Numbered from the stretch's first letter, positions 7,965-15,692 are shown. The stretch is 22,340 bases of DNA from an uncultured Clostridia bacterium (GCA_934487205.1 CAKSRS010000044.1:1-22340); one strand, 5' to 3'. Numbers and translations: made by a program. The notes: generated by a model from the sequence alone, not told the origin.

Positions 7965-9026
7965 TTAGTCTATCTTAACCGTCCAGTTAAATTCGTCAGG
8001 CGTTTTGCCCCATTGCAGGCTTGTGAGTGTATCATACAGCATTTGCGTTGTTTCGCCGATTTTATTATCATTGATTGTGTATGTTTTGCCCTCATAATAA
8101 AGCTCGCCTACCGGTGAAACGACCGCCGCCGTTCCGCAGCCCCAGAATTCTTCCATTTTTCCGTTTTCCAGCGCGTCAATAATTTCGTCAATGCTGATTT
8201 TGCGTTCCGAAACCTTGTATCCCTTTGCCTTAAGGAGCTCAATAATGGATTTTCTGGTTATTCCCGGAAGAATTGACCCGGACAGCACCGGCGTAACGAT
8301 TTCGCCGTCAATTTTCATCATTACATTCATTGCTCCTACTTCTTCAATATACTTTCTTTCAACACCGTCCAGCCACAAAACCTGTGTAAATCCGAGTTTT
8401 TCCGCCTTCTCGCCCGCGCGCGTTGCCGCCGCATAGTTTCCGCCGCATTTAGCATAGCCCGTTCCGCCGCGCACCGCTCTTACGTCCTGATCCTCAATCA
8501 TAATCTTAACCGGATTTATTCCCTCTGCATAATAACTGCCTGAAGGCGACGCAATAATAACAAACTTTGCATTATCAATCGAGTGAACACCGAGACTGTC
8601 GTCCGTGCCGAACAGGAACGGTCTGATATACAAAGATTCGCCCTCGCCGTACGGAACCCAATCCTTTTCGCAACTGACAAAAGTCAGAATTGCCTTTAAC
8701 ATATCTTCTTCCGGCATAAGCGGAAGTCCAAGTCTTTCCGCGGAGTTGTTCATTCTGCGCACATTTTCAATCGGTCGGAACATCTGTACGCCCCCGTCCG
8801 CCCTTCTGTATGCTTTCATGCCCTCAAAAATTTCCGCGCCGTAGTGGAATACCGTTGACGCCGGGTGCAGCGTGATGTTTTCAAACGGCACAATTCTTGC
8901 GTCATGCCAGCCGTCTTTTCTGTTGTAATCCGCAACAAACATGTGGTCGGTAAAAATTTTACCGAACCCGAGTGCTTTCGTCGGTTTTTCCTTTGGGGTC
9001 TGCGTTTTTGTAATCTTGATTTCCAT
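7965..9026 (-). CDS. ilvE: Branched-chain amino acid aminotransferase
   Basis: A 353-residue PLP-dependent class IV aminotransferase that interconverts Leu, Ile and Val with their 2-oxoacids using glutamate/2-oxoglutarate. The PLP lysine is Lys193 in TGYAKCGGNYA, and the conserved IEEVGAMN stretch follows at about 227-234. FHYGAEIFEGMKAYR near residue 60 is also characteristic. The length and motifs match the long (BCAT type II, eukaryote-like) form rather than the shorter E. coli IlvE. The start is backed by AAAAGGAG (9036-9043). It lies 28 bases after the fused ligase gene and 15 before the amidohydrolase, so it belongs to the operon controlled by the BCAA-rich leader. That control fits its role well. 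Confidence 0.96.
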   Translation of the reverse strand: MEIKITKTQTPKEKPTKALGFGKIFTDHMFVADYNRKDGWHDARIVPFENITLHPASTVFHYGAEIFEGMKAYRRADGGVQMFRPIENVRRMNNSAERLGLPLMPEEDMLKAILTFVSCEKDWVPYGEGESLYIRPFLFGTDDSLGVHSIDNAKFVIIASPSGSYYAEGINPVKIMIEDQDVRAVRGGTGYAKCGGNYAAATRAGEKAEKLGFTQVLWLDGVERKYIEEVGAMNVMMKIDGEIVTPVLSGSILPGITRKSIIELLKAKGYKVSERKISIDEIIDALENGKMEEFWGCGTAAVVSPVGELYYEGKTYTINDNKIGETTQMLYDTLTSLQWGKTPDEFNWTVKID

Positions 9027-9054
9027 TATATATCTCTCCTTTTAAAATAATTAA

Positions 9055-11517
9055 CTATTCTTTTGTGACAATACCGTCAACTTTCTTTATGCCGAGTTTT
9101 GCTGCGGCGTCATCGCGCATTTTAAACTTCAGTATTTTTCCCGCGGCATTCATCGGGAAACTATCGACAAAATCGATATATTTCGGAACTTTATGCTTTG
9201 CCATATGACTCTTTATATAGTCCTTCATTTCGTCCGCCGTCATGGATTCGCCGTCTTTAAGTATAATGCATGCCATGATTTCCTCGCCGTATTGTTCGTC
9301 CGGAACGCCGATTACCTGCACGTCCTTAACCTTTTCATGCGTATAGATAAATTCCTCGATTTCCTTCGGATAAATGTTTTCGCCGCCGCGGATAATCATA
9401 TCTTTAAGGCGTCCCGTAATACGATAATTCCCTTCCGGTGTGCGCAGCGCCAAATCGCCCGTGTGCAGCCAGCCGTCCTTATCGATAGCCGCCGCCGTTT
9501 CCTTAGGCATTTTATAATATCCCTTCATTATGTTATATCCGCGGGCAACAAATTCACCCGTTTGGTTATCGCCCAAATCCTCACCCGTTTCGGGGTCTAC
9601 AATCTTACATTCAATTTCGGGCATTGCGCGTCCTACAGTCGAAACGCGGACATCTATCGGGTCATCGGTACTGCTCATCGTGCAGCCCGGCGAAGATTCC
9701 GTCTGCCCGTAAACAATCGTGATTTCCTTCATATTCATCTTGTTTATAACATCATTCATAGCCGAAACCGGGCACGGTGAACCCGCCATAATTCCCGTAC
9801 GCATGTATGAAAAATCGGTTTTTTCGAAATCCGGGTGCGAAAGCATGGCGATAAACATAGTCGGCACGCCGTGGAAGGCCGTAATGCGTTCCTGGTTTAT
9901 GCACGCCAGCGCGGGTTTCGGCGAAAAATACGGCAGCGGCAGCAGCGTTCCGCCATGCGTCATCGCAGCCGTCATTGCAAGCACCATGCCGAAACAATGG
10001 AACATCGGCACCTGAATCATCATTCTGTCCGCGGTGGATAAATCCATGCGGTCGCCTATGCATTTTCCGTTATTTACGACATTGTAATGCGTCAGCATGA
10101 CACCCTTAGGGAATCCCGTCGTTCCGGAGGTGTACTGCATGTTGCACACATCATTGATATCCACTCTCGCGGCCATACGCTGTACTTCCGCGAGCGGTAC
10201 CGCCGACGCTTTCGAAAGTGCGTCATTCCACGTCATGCAACCTTTTTGCGTATATCCCACCGTAATGACATTGCGCAGGAACGGCAGTCTTTTTGAATGA
10301 AGCTGTTCGCCTCTTTTTGTGTTTTCCAATTCGGGACAAAGCTCGGCTATAATCTCATTATACCTCGAATCGCGCCAGCCGTCAATCATAATCAACGTAT
10401 GCGTATCGGATTGTTTCAGCAAATACTCTGCCTCGTGAATTTTGTACGCGGTATTCATGGTCACAAGAACCGCGCCCAGCTTAACCGTCGCCCAAAATGC
10501 AATATACCATTCCGGCACATTCGTTGCCCAAACTGCCACATGCGACCCCGCTTTTACGCCCAACGCCACAAGTGCGCGGCAGAATTCATTTACATCGTCG
10601 CGAAATTCAGAATAGGTTCGCGTATAATCAAGCGTGGTATATTTAAACGCAAGCTGGTCGGGAAATTCTTCCGCCATTTTGTCCAGAACTTGTGAGAAGG
10701 TTTTTTCGATAAGCGCGTCCTTTTTCCATACAAATTTGCCCGTACCCGCTTTATTTTCATAAAGAGTGTGTTTTGCACGCGAGAATTTTTCAAAACGTGA
10801 CATGTAACTCACAAAATGCGGGAAAATTATATTCATATCTGAGATATCGCTGTCCCACAACGGGTCCCATTCAATGGACATAAATCCGTCATAATTTATC
10901 GAGCGCAGCGCATTGACAATATCCGCAATAGGCAGTGAGCCTTCGCCGATAAAGCTGTATGAGCCTTCGCCGTCGGAATCCTTCATATGAATATGGCGGA
11001 TATATGCGCCCAGATTTTTTACCGTAACCTCCGGCTGTTCGCCGGCAATGCGGTACGGATAATGCAAATCCCAAACGGCTGCAAGATTATCGCTTGCAAA
11101 TTTTGCGATGCTTTCCGCAAGAACCGCCGTATCCGCAAACACGCCGACCGTTTCCATAAGCAGAACAATTCCGTTTTCTTCCGCCTTGCCGAGCGCCGCC
11201 GATACGAATTTTTCCGCACCTTCTACACTCTTTATTGCCTTGATTCTTATATAATCGGTGTGCAGCGCGCGACATGCTGAGATACATTCATCAAGTTCCG
11301 CCATTGCCGCGTCCAAATCATCGGAAACGTCGCTCACCATATCTATACACGAAATTTTTATCCCGTTTTCAATAAGCTTATGATACACATCGGATACGCC
11401 CGACAGCTCGTTAATATCATGGATTTCAATTCCGTCAAATTTATATTCGCGTGCTATGTCGATAAATTCATCAAGACGCGTATTCTTCCATCTGTTCGTC
11501 GAAAATGATAAATTCAT
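9055..11517 (-). CDS. Fusion: sugar-isomerase-type TIM barrel + AMP-forming acyl-CoA synthetase
   Basis: An 820-residue protein with two whole domains. Residues 1-250 are an AP-endonuclease-2-type TIM barrel (xylose isomerase/epimerase family) with its metal ligands in place: Glu122 (LMETVG), Asp150 and His152 (WDLHYP), His175/His177 (RHIHMKD) and Glu216 (SIEWDP). Residues 260-820 form an adenylating acid:CoA ligase. It has the P-loop YTSGTTGFPKG (462-472), YGQTE (603-607), GWLHTGDLA (682-690), GRLKDMIIRGGEN (702-714) and the C-terminal catalytic lysine Lys794 in AAGKILKFKMR. The ligase part resembles medium/short-chain acyl-CoA synthetases. No frameshift lies at the join. The start has GGAGGTG 6 bases upstream and lies 3 bases after the LeuA-like stop, so the two are translationally coupled. 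The reaction of the barrel is unknown; it may make or reshape the acid that the ligase activates. Confidence 0.93.
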   Translation of the reverse strand: MNLSFSTNRWKNTRLDEFIDIAREYKFDGIEIHDINELSGVSDVYHKLIENGIKISCIDMVSDVSDDLDAAMAELDECISACRALHTDYIRIKAIKSVEGAEKFVSAALGKAEENGIVLLMETVGVFADTAVLAESIAKFASDNLAAVWDLHYPYRIAGEQPEVTVKNLGAYIRHIHMKDSDGEGSYSFIGEGSLPIADIVNALRSINYDGFMSIEWDPLWDSDISDMNIIFPHFVSYMSRFEKFSRAKHTLYENKAGTGKFVWKKDALIEKTFSQVLDKMAEEFPDQLAFKYTTLDYTRTYSEFRDDVNEFCRALVALGVKAGSHVAVWATNVPEWYIAFWATVKLGAVLVTMNTAYKIHEAEYLLKQSDTHTLIMIDGWRDSRYNEIIAELCPELENTKRGEQLHSKRLPFLRNVITVGYTQKGCMTWNDALSKASAVPLAEVQRMAARVDINDVCNMQYTSGTTGFPKGVMLTHYNVVNNGKCIGDRMDLSTADRMMIQVPMFHCFGMVLAMTAAMTHGGTLLPLPYFSPKPALACINQERITAFHGVPTMFIAMLSHPDFEKTDFSYMRTGIMAGSPCPVSAMNDVINKMNMKEITIVYGQTESSPGCTMSSTDDPIDVRVSTVGRAMPEIECKIVDPETGEDLGDNQTGEFVARGYNIMKGYYKMPKETAAAIDKDGWLHTGDLALRTPEGNYRITGRLKDMIIRGGENIYPKEIEEFIYTHEKVKDVQVIGVPDEQYGEEIMACIILKDGESMTADEMKDYIKSHMAKHKVPKYIDFVDSFPMNAAGKILKFKMRDDAAAKLGIKKVDGIVTKE

Positions 11518-11520
11518 CGC

Positions 11521-12903
11521 TTACACCTCCTCAAAGCAAATCTTATTCAGCGCATTTATATACGCGTTTATACTCGATTCAACAATATCGGTCGAAACAC
11601 CCTTGCCGGAATACAGCTTTCCGCCCGAACGCAGTTTTACAACCGTCACGCCGACAGCCTCTCTGCCCTCGGTAACAGCCTGAATCTGGAAATCGTCCAG
11701 TTCAAAATGTCTGCCCGCAATCTGCTCGATGCATTGAAATGCCGCGTCGATAGGTCCGTCGCCGACAGTTATTCCGCTCTGTTCCTCACCCTCTTTCAAA
11801 AGGGTCATAACGCAGGACGCATTTATAACATTTCCGCTGTTTATAACGTAAGTTTTCAGTTTGTATGTCGGAGCTGTCTGCATTGCCGCACTGGCTATGA
11901 TAACTTCAAGTTCTCTTACAGTAACCTGCTTTTTGCGCGCAACCTTCTCAAATTCCGTATAGACATTTGATATATCTTCTTCCGACAAATCATAACCCAT
12001 TTTCCGCACCAATGCCGAAATCGTGTTAATATCGTCCTTTTCGCTCAGAATTATGCCTGACTGACCGTTATCGGCAACATCATCGACGTTTACATGTGCC
12101 GCTCCCTGCCTATTTATCGTATGTTCGAGCCCTGTATACACAAGTTTTGCGCTTACACCCAGGCTGTCGCCTTTAAACCGCAGTATGCGCGCGGCGTCTG
12201 TAAGTTTCGGCAATTCGCCGCCCGATGTGGTTGTTTTAATGCCGATTATACCCGACGAAATCGCCGAAATCATGCACGCGGACGCCATCGAAAGATTGTC
12301 CGAACATTCCGCGCAAAGGCTTATGTTTTCAATCCCGCTGACATTTTCACGCACATTTTTAACGAATGTGCCGAACTCCTCCGGCAGCATTTCGCCGGCG
12401 CTGTCGCACAGGGTTATCGTCTTTGCTCCGGCAGCTATGGCAGCTGCAACGGCTTTGTATAAAAATTCCGGCTCGCTCCGCGTCGCGTCCAGCGCGGAAA
12501 ATTCAACATCATCGCAATACTGCACACATTTTTTTACAAGATTTTCTATCATTTCAAGGATTGCCGGCGGCTTTTTTCCGCACAGATATTCCATCTGCAC
12601 ACTTGATGTCGGCACGGCAAGGTGAAGTCTGAACCGCCTTGCGCCCTCCAATGCCTTTGCCGTCATTTCGACCGACTCCTCGTTATAGTCCACATTGCAC
12701 GAAATTATGCTGTTTTTCAAAAGCGGCGCAATGGCATGTAAAAACAAAATGTCCGTTTTTGCGTTAGTGATTTTTGCTGTTTCAATCACATCAACACTGA
12801 TTTTGTCGAGCTTTTTGGCACAATCAATTTTTTCCTTAAAGCTCAAAACACCGTTTTTTTCACTTTCCCTTAACGTTACGTCGGTTACAAATATCCTTTG
12901 CAT
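11521..12903 (-). CDS. LeuA/homocitrate-synthase-like protein with a degenerate catalytic site
   Basis: A 460-residue homologue of the 2-isopropylmalate/citramalate/homocitrate synthase family. An HMGL-like barrel (about 1-275) has DVTLRESE, keeping Arg12 and an acidic Glu13, and a recognisable DDVEFSALDATRSE. The C-terminal LeuA allosteric/dimer domain (about 342-460) is well kept, with GDGPIDAAF and STDIVESSINAYINALN. The family's metal-binding HCHND is replaced by a stretch reading ECSDN (199-203), with no histidine. The usual GxGERAGN is replaced by GGELPKL, and the glutamate of FSxE is Leu138. It is thus either a new activity or a non-catalytic sensor. I start it at 12903 (MQRIF), which follows AAAAGGAG. 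The longer reading from 12957 would begin inside the attenuator hairpin. It is first in the operon behind the BCAA leader. Confidence 0.85.
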   Translation of the reverse strand: MQRIFVTDVTLRESEKNGVLSFKEKIDCAKKLDKISVDVIETAKITNAKTDILFLHAIAPLLKNSIISCNVDYNEESVEMTAKALEGARRFRLHLAVPTSSVQMEYLCGKKPPAILEMIENLVKKCVQYCDDVEFSALDATRSEPEFLYKAVAAAIAAGAKTITLCDSAGEMLPEEFGTFVKNVRENVSGIENISLCAECSDNLSMASACMISAISSGIIGIKTTTSGGELPKLTDAARILRFKGDSLGVSAKLVYTGLEHTINRQGAAHVNVDDVADNGQSGIILSEKDDINTISALVRKMGYDLSEEDISNVYTEFEKVARKKQVTVRELEVIIASAAMQTAPTYKLKTYVINSGNVINASCVMTLLKEGEEQSGITVGDGPIDAAFQCIEQIAGRHFELDDFQIQAVTEGREAVGVTVVKLRSGGKLYSGKGVSTDIVESSINAYINALNKICFEEV

Positions 12904-12930
12904 AGCTTTTTCTCCTTTTCTTCGTGGAAT

Positions 12931-12969
12931 AAAAAAACAGGAATTTGCGGCTGTCACCGTAAATTCCTG
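12931..12969 (-). terminator. Attenuator terminator before the LeuA-like gene
   Basis: On the minus strand a 9-bp stem CAGGAATTT/AAATTCCTG, then an A-C mismatch and CGG/CCG around loop TGACAG, is followed by seven T residues. It ends 28 bases before the LeuA-like ATG, so it must be read through or disrupted for expression. Confidence 0.9.
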
Positions 12970-13011
12970 AAATCATTCAAACTATAATAATATTCCGCAT
13001 GAAATAATTTC

Positions 13012-13107
13012 TCAGACACGACAAACAGCGCTGTTATTGTCTACGCGTAGGACAAATAGGACAGCGCTAATGAGGTTAATTAAATTGGCTGATATTGACT
13101 TTACCAT
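13012..13107 (-). CDS. Leader peptide rich in Val, Leu and Ile (31 aa)
   Basis: ATG at 13107 is preceded by GAGGT (13115-13119) with 7 bases between. The frame ends with TGA at 13012-13014. Of 31 residues, 13 are branched-chain (six Val, four Leu, three Ile), with a dense run NLINLISAVLFVLRV at residues 8-22. Codons 14-28 lie in the strong leader hairpin. The peptide itself probably has no function; ribosome stalling at its BCAA codons would set whether the downstream terminator forms. An in-frame ATG pair further upstream (13131-13126) lacks a ribosome site, so I prefer this start. Confidence 0.72.
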   Translation of the reverse strand: MVKSISANLINLISAVLFVLRVDNNSAVCRV

Positions 13108-13146
13108 GACAGCTACCTCAAATCTCATCATTTCTAAATTGCATAT

Positions 13147-13175
13147 ATTATATCACATGTTCATATACTTGTCAA
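13147..13175 (-). promoter_or_regulatory. Consensus promoter of the LeuA-like operon
   Basis: TTGACA (13170-13175) and TATAAT (13147-13152) with a 17-base spacer on the minus strand: an exact consensus promoter, with start near 13140. A perfect 15-base palindrome, ATACTTG-T-CAAGTAT (13165-13179), covers the -35 box and could bind a repressor. Confidence 0.9.
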
Positions 13176-13182
13176 GTATTTT

Positions 13183-13983
13183 TTAAAAATTATTATACTC
13201 AAGCCACTTTAAAAGTTCGCCCGACCATTCCGACACATGGTCAATAATTTTGTTTCCGCCGCCGTCGGCAAGTCCGAGACCGTGGTCACCGTCGGGATAA
13301 ATATGCAGTTCGGCGCCAATTCCGGCATTATGCAATGCATTTGCATAATTTATGCTGTTAATCACCGGCACGCAGCCGTCCGCAAATGTCGACCAGATAA
13401 ACGCCTTGGGCGTTTTGTCGGAAATCATCAGGTTGGGCGACAGCTTATCCCCCAGTTCCTCAACCCTTTCGCCGAGCAGGTTTTCCGCAGAGCCGTGATG
13501 TGCATCATCTCCACGCAGCATTATTACCGGATAGCACAAAATCTGACCGCTTGGTATAAAATCTTCGGCGTCGATTTCGTCCGCGCCCTCAAAATCGATT
13601 TTTTCATAATATGTCGATGTAAGAGCCGCAAGATGTCCGCCCGCGGACGAACCCATGATTAAAACCTTGTTCTTATCTATACCGTACTCGTCTGCTTTAC
13701 TGCGAACGGTACGCATTGCTCGGCGCGCATCCAGCAGCGGCAGTGGGAAACGATGCGGCGAAACGCGGTATGCGCACACAAATGCCGTGTATCCGTGCTC
13801 CGCCAAAAATTTTGCATAGCCGTCGCCTTCATATGCCGCACGCATTGCATATGCGCCGCCCGGCATAATCACAACCGCCGCGTCCGATTTCTTATTATCC
13901 GGTATGTACGCCGTCAGCGTCGGCACTTCTTCGCACATTCCCGGTGCATTTTCCCATAAGTTTGTCTCAAAAATTTTCATCAT
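13183..13983 (-). CDS. Alpha/beta-hydrolase (esterase/lipase-like)
   Basis: A 266-residue cytoplasmic alpha/beta-hydrolase of the acetylesterase/BD-FAE or hormone-sensitive-lipase-like kind. The nucleophile elbow is GSSAG with Ser113. The oxyanion-hole stretch PGGAYA is at 41-46. Asp202 (FADGCVP) and His234 (DGDHGLGL) complete the triad. No signal peptide is seen. I place the start at 13983, where AAGGAG (13990-13995) is 6 bases upstream; ATG at 13980 is equally possible, and a longer frame from 14007 would overlap the upstream gene and lacks a ribosome site. The stop of the dehydrogenase gene overlaps this ribosome site, so the two genes are coupled. The substrate is unknown; small acyl esters, such as those of carbohydrates, are typical for the family. 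Confidence 0.88.
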   Translation of the reverse strand: MMKIFETNLWENAPGMCEEVPTLTAYIPDNKKSDAAVVIMPGGAYAMRAAYEGDGYAKFLAEHGYTAFVCAYRVSPHRFPLPLLDARRAMRTVRSKADEYGIDKNKVLIMGSSAGGHLAALTSTYYEKIDFEGADEIDAEDFIPSGQILCYPVIMLRGDDAHHGSAENLLGERVEELGDKLSPNLMISDKTPKAFIWSTFADGCVPVINSINYANALHNAGIGAELHIYPDGDHGLGLADGGGNKIIDHVSEWSGELLKWLEYNNF

Positions 13984-13993
13984 TCTTATCTCC

Positions 13994-15262
13994 TTATTGA
14001 TTTTCATTGCCGCAAATAATCATGTCGTGCAGACGGAGCAGCGTCAGACGCCTTCTCATATACGGCGAATATCTTACACAACTATCATATAATTCCCGTG
14101 TTTTTCCTATATCATCTATCGTTAATTTACAGCCCGCTTTCTGCATAGCCGCTTTACATTCCTCATAACCCGGGACGGAGTGTATTATTTTCACAATATC
14201 GCCCCAGTGCTGTTTTAAGTACTCCGGGTCGACGTCATCTATTACATTTTCCGGCTCATTAAGTTTTCTTACTTCCGGCGCCATTTCACCGTAAAAATCG
14301 TATACGTCCTGCCAATCTACATTTTCCCTCTTGGTATCGACATTTTTATATTCCGCAAGGGAATTATAATATTTAAGCATCTGCAATGTACAAACGCCGA
14401 CGTCATCACCGTGCAGATTCGGGACAATGCCGTCACGCAGTTCCACACACTCAATCAAATGCGCTATCACATGTTCGCTGCCGCTTGCCGGGCGGGAATT
14501 TTTCGCAAAACTCATACCCACGCCCGTCTTAAGCAATGACTCGAATATTTTACCCGCCGTGTACTCATCATTCACCGTGACTTTATCCGCCATCAGCATT
14601 AATTCGTCAACCGCCGATTTTGTTAAATTTGCAATTTTTTCACAGTAATACTCGCCGGTAAGCAATGCCGAAATCTGCCAGTCGATAAGACCCACATATT
14701 TTGCAATCATATCGCCGAAACCCGCGGATTTCAATTCTTTGGGCGCGTCGGCAAGGATTTTCGTATCGCCTATTATAACGTCCGGGCTCTTTGCCGGATA
14801 AGACGATTTGAACCCGCCGCTGACAATCGGTGCGCTGTACGAAGCAAATCCGTCCATAGACGGCGCAGTTGCAAAAATACAAAGTTTTTTCCCGCACCTT
14901 GCCGACGACAGCCGGCAGGTATCGTTAATCGAACCCGTTCCCACCGACAAAACGGATATATCCCTGTCCGATATCAGATTTTCCACCTCTTTTACGTGAT
15001 CCATTGTGGCAACGCGCAAATTATCGTATATTTTATATGCAACATCAAAGTCTTTTAGGCTTTCGGAAATTCCGTCAGCGGCTTTTAATGTATTTTTATC
15101 GGCGACAAGCAGGAGCTTGTCTGAAAAATTATTTTCCTTCAGAATTTTCCCGACTTCCTTAACCGCGCCCGAAAATATGCGCACATCTTTTATTGCGGTT
15201 TCGTGTTTTCTGCCGCAGCTGCATTCTTTTTCGAAATCGTGTATTATATCCATAATATCCAT
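13994..15262 (-). CDS. araM: sn-glycerol-1-phosphate dehydrogenase, AraM/EgsA type
   Basis: A 422-residue iron-alcohol-dehydrogenase-like enzyme of the AraM/EgsA group, which reduces dihydroxyacetone phosphate to sn-glycerol 1-phosphate with NAD(P)H. The nucleotide-binding stretch is SVGTGSINDTCR (near 106-117), followed by TAPSMDGFAS (132-141). The metal ligands appear to be Asp184 (GFGDMIAKY), His264 (GSEHVIAH) and His284 (NLHGDDVG). The length is near the bacterial AraM size (about 400). In Bacillus the family makes an archaeal-type G1P used in a heptaprenylglyceryl lipid; in other Firmicutes it sits in arabinose operons. Neither context is visible here; the only partner is the downstream hydrolase. 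The start at 15262 follows GGGAGG with 7 bases between. Specificity for G1P is a family-level inference. Confidence 0.88.
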   Translation of the reverse strand: MDIMDIIHDFEKECSCGRKHETAIKDVRIFSGAVKEVGKILKENNFSDKLLLVADKNTLKAADGISESLKDFDVAYKIYDNLRVATMDHVKEVENLISDRDISVLSVGTGSINDTCRLSSARCGKKLCIFATAPSMDGFASYSAPIVSGGFKSSYPAKSPDVIIGDTKILADAPKELKSAGFGDMIAKYVGLIDWQISALLTGEYYCEKIANLTKSAVDELMLMADKVTVNDEYTAGKIFESLLKTGVGMSFAKNSRPASGSEHVIAHLIECVELRDGIVPNLHGDDVGVCTLQMLKYYNSLAEYKNVDTKRENVDWQDVYDFYGEMAPEVRKLNEPENVIDDVDPEYLKQHWGDIVKIIHSVPGYEECKAAMQKAGCKLTIDDIGKTRELYDSCVRYSPYMRRRLTLLRLHDMIICGNENQ

Positions 15263-15302
15263 GATATTGCCTCCCGTAAGTTATATTTTAAACAATATGT
15301 AT

Positions 15303-15331
15303 ATTTTACCACATCATACAATTTATTTCAA
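15303..15331 (-). promoter_or_regulatory. Promoter of the araM-hydrolase operon
   Basis: The minus strand has TTGAAA (15326-15331) and TAAAAT (15303-15308) with a 17-base spacer, about 35 bases before the araM ATG. It diverges from the T-box promoter, and the two -35 regions are about 20 bases apart. Confidence 0.75.
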
Positions 15332-15350
15332 CCATATCCGTCAAAAAAAC

Positions 15351-15379
15351 TTGACAAATTTGCATAAATAATATATACT
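15351..15379 (+). promoter_or_regulatory. Promoter of the T-box/ior operon
   Basis: TTGACA (15351-15356) and TATACT (15374-15379) with a 17-base spacer. Transcription should start near 15386, giving a leader of about 307 bases that carries the T-box. Confidence 0.88.
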
Positions 15380-15385
15380 GCTATT

Positions 15386-15658
15386 ATATAGGGAATAAAA
15401 GCGATGACCGAAATTTAAGTAGCCGTAATCCGGAGCCTTGAGAGAGTTGGCGGGCGCTGCGAGCCAATGGAAAGGATATGTGCGAAATACGCTTCGTGAG
15501 CTCTGCACCGAACGAAACTTTTCAAGTAGGCTGCAGCGGCGGCGCCCGTTACAGCGCAAGGGTTTTTGTACCCAAAGAGGCTCGGTTTGTGAAATCCGGG
15601 CAAAATGAGGTGGTACCACGGCATTGTCCGTCCTCTGTATTATTACAGGGGCTTTTTT
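15386..15658 (+). promoter_or_regulatory. T-box riboswitch, probable tyrosine specifier (UAC)
   Basis: This element binds uncharged tRNA and lets transcription pass a terminator. The hallmarks are present in order. GCGATGA with AAGTAG (near 15401-15421) marks the base of stem I. AGAGAG-TTGGC...GCCAA (15440-15466) forms the distal arm with its bulge. GAAATACG (15484-15491) is the specifier loop's 3' side, followed by AAGTAGGC...CCCGTTA (15524-15552). The conserved T-box stretch is AGGTGGTACCACGG (15608-15621), whose TGGT pairs with a tRNA acceptor end with discriminator A. After GAA and one base the triplet is TAC (15488-15490), followed by a purine, which reads as Tyr. ATA (Ile) directly after GAA is the alternative but lacks the usual following purine and C-ending. 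The downstream aryl-acid genes favour Tyr. Confidence 0.9.
15632..15658 (+). terminator. T-box-controlled terminator
   Basis: Stem CCTCTGTA (15632-15639) pairs with TACAGGGG (15644-15651, one U-G), loop TTAT, followed by C and six T residues. It lies 34 bases before the first gene and competes with the antiterminator formed by the T-box stretch. Confidence 0.9.
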
Positions 15659-15692
15659 AGTATAAAGTCCCGTTAAAAAAGGAGCATTTATC

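Larger units (their letters stand above)
12904..13140 (-). promoter_or_regulatory. Attenuator leader of the LeuA-like operon (BCAA-sensing, inferred)
   Basis: About 237 bases of leader RNA lie between the promoter and the first structural gene. In order they hold a short BCAA-rich reading frame (13107-13012), a long hairpin inside that frame (arms 13061-13068 and 13027-13034, with further inner pairing), and a second possible stem (13003-13011 with 12969-12977). A rho-independent terminator (12969-12931) follows, just before the ribosome site of the structural gene. This is the classical plan of attenuation by ribosome stalling in a leader peptide. No T-box motif or known metabolite riboswitch was recognised here. 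How the alternative folds exclude each other was not worked out. Confidence 0.75.

Noticed and set aside
12904..12957. Upstream ATG (12957) as the start of the LeuA-like protein
   Set aside because: It lies in the loop region of the attenuator hairpin and has no ribosome site. The ATG at 12903 follows AAAAGGAG and begins right at the conserved barrel start.
15484..15491. ATA (Ile) as the T-box specifier
   Set aside because: It would be followed by C rather than the usual purine and would end in A. TAC, one base later, is followed by G and fits the aromatic genes downstream. Kept as the alternative, not the call.
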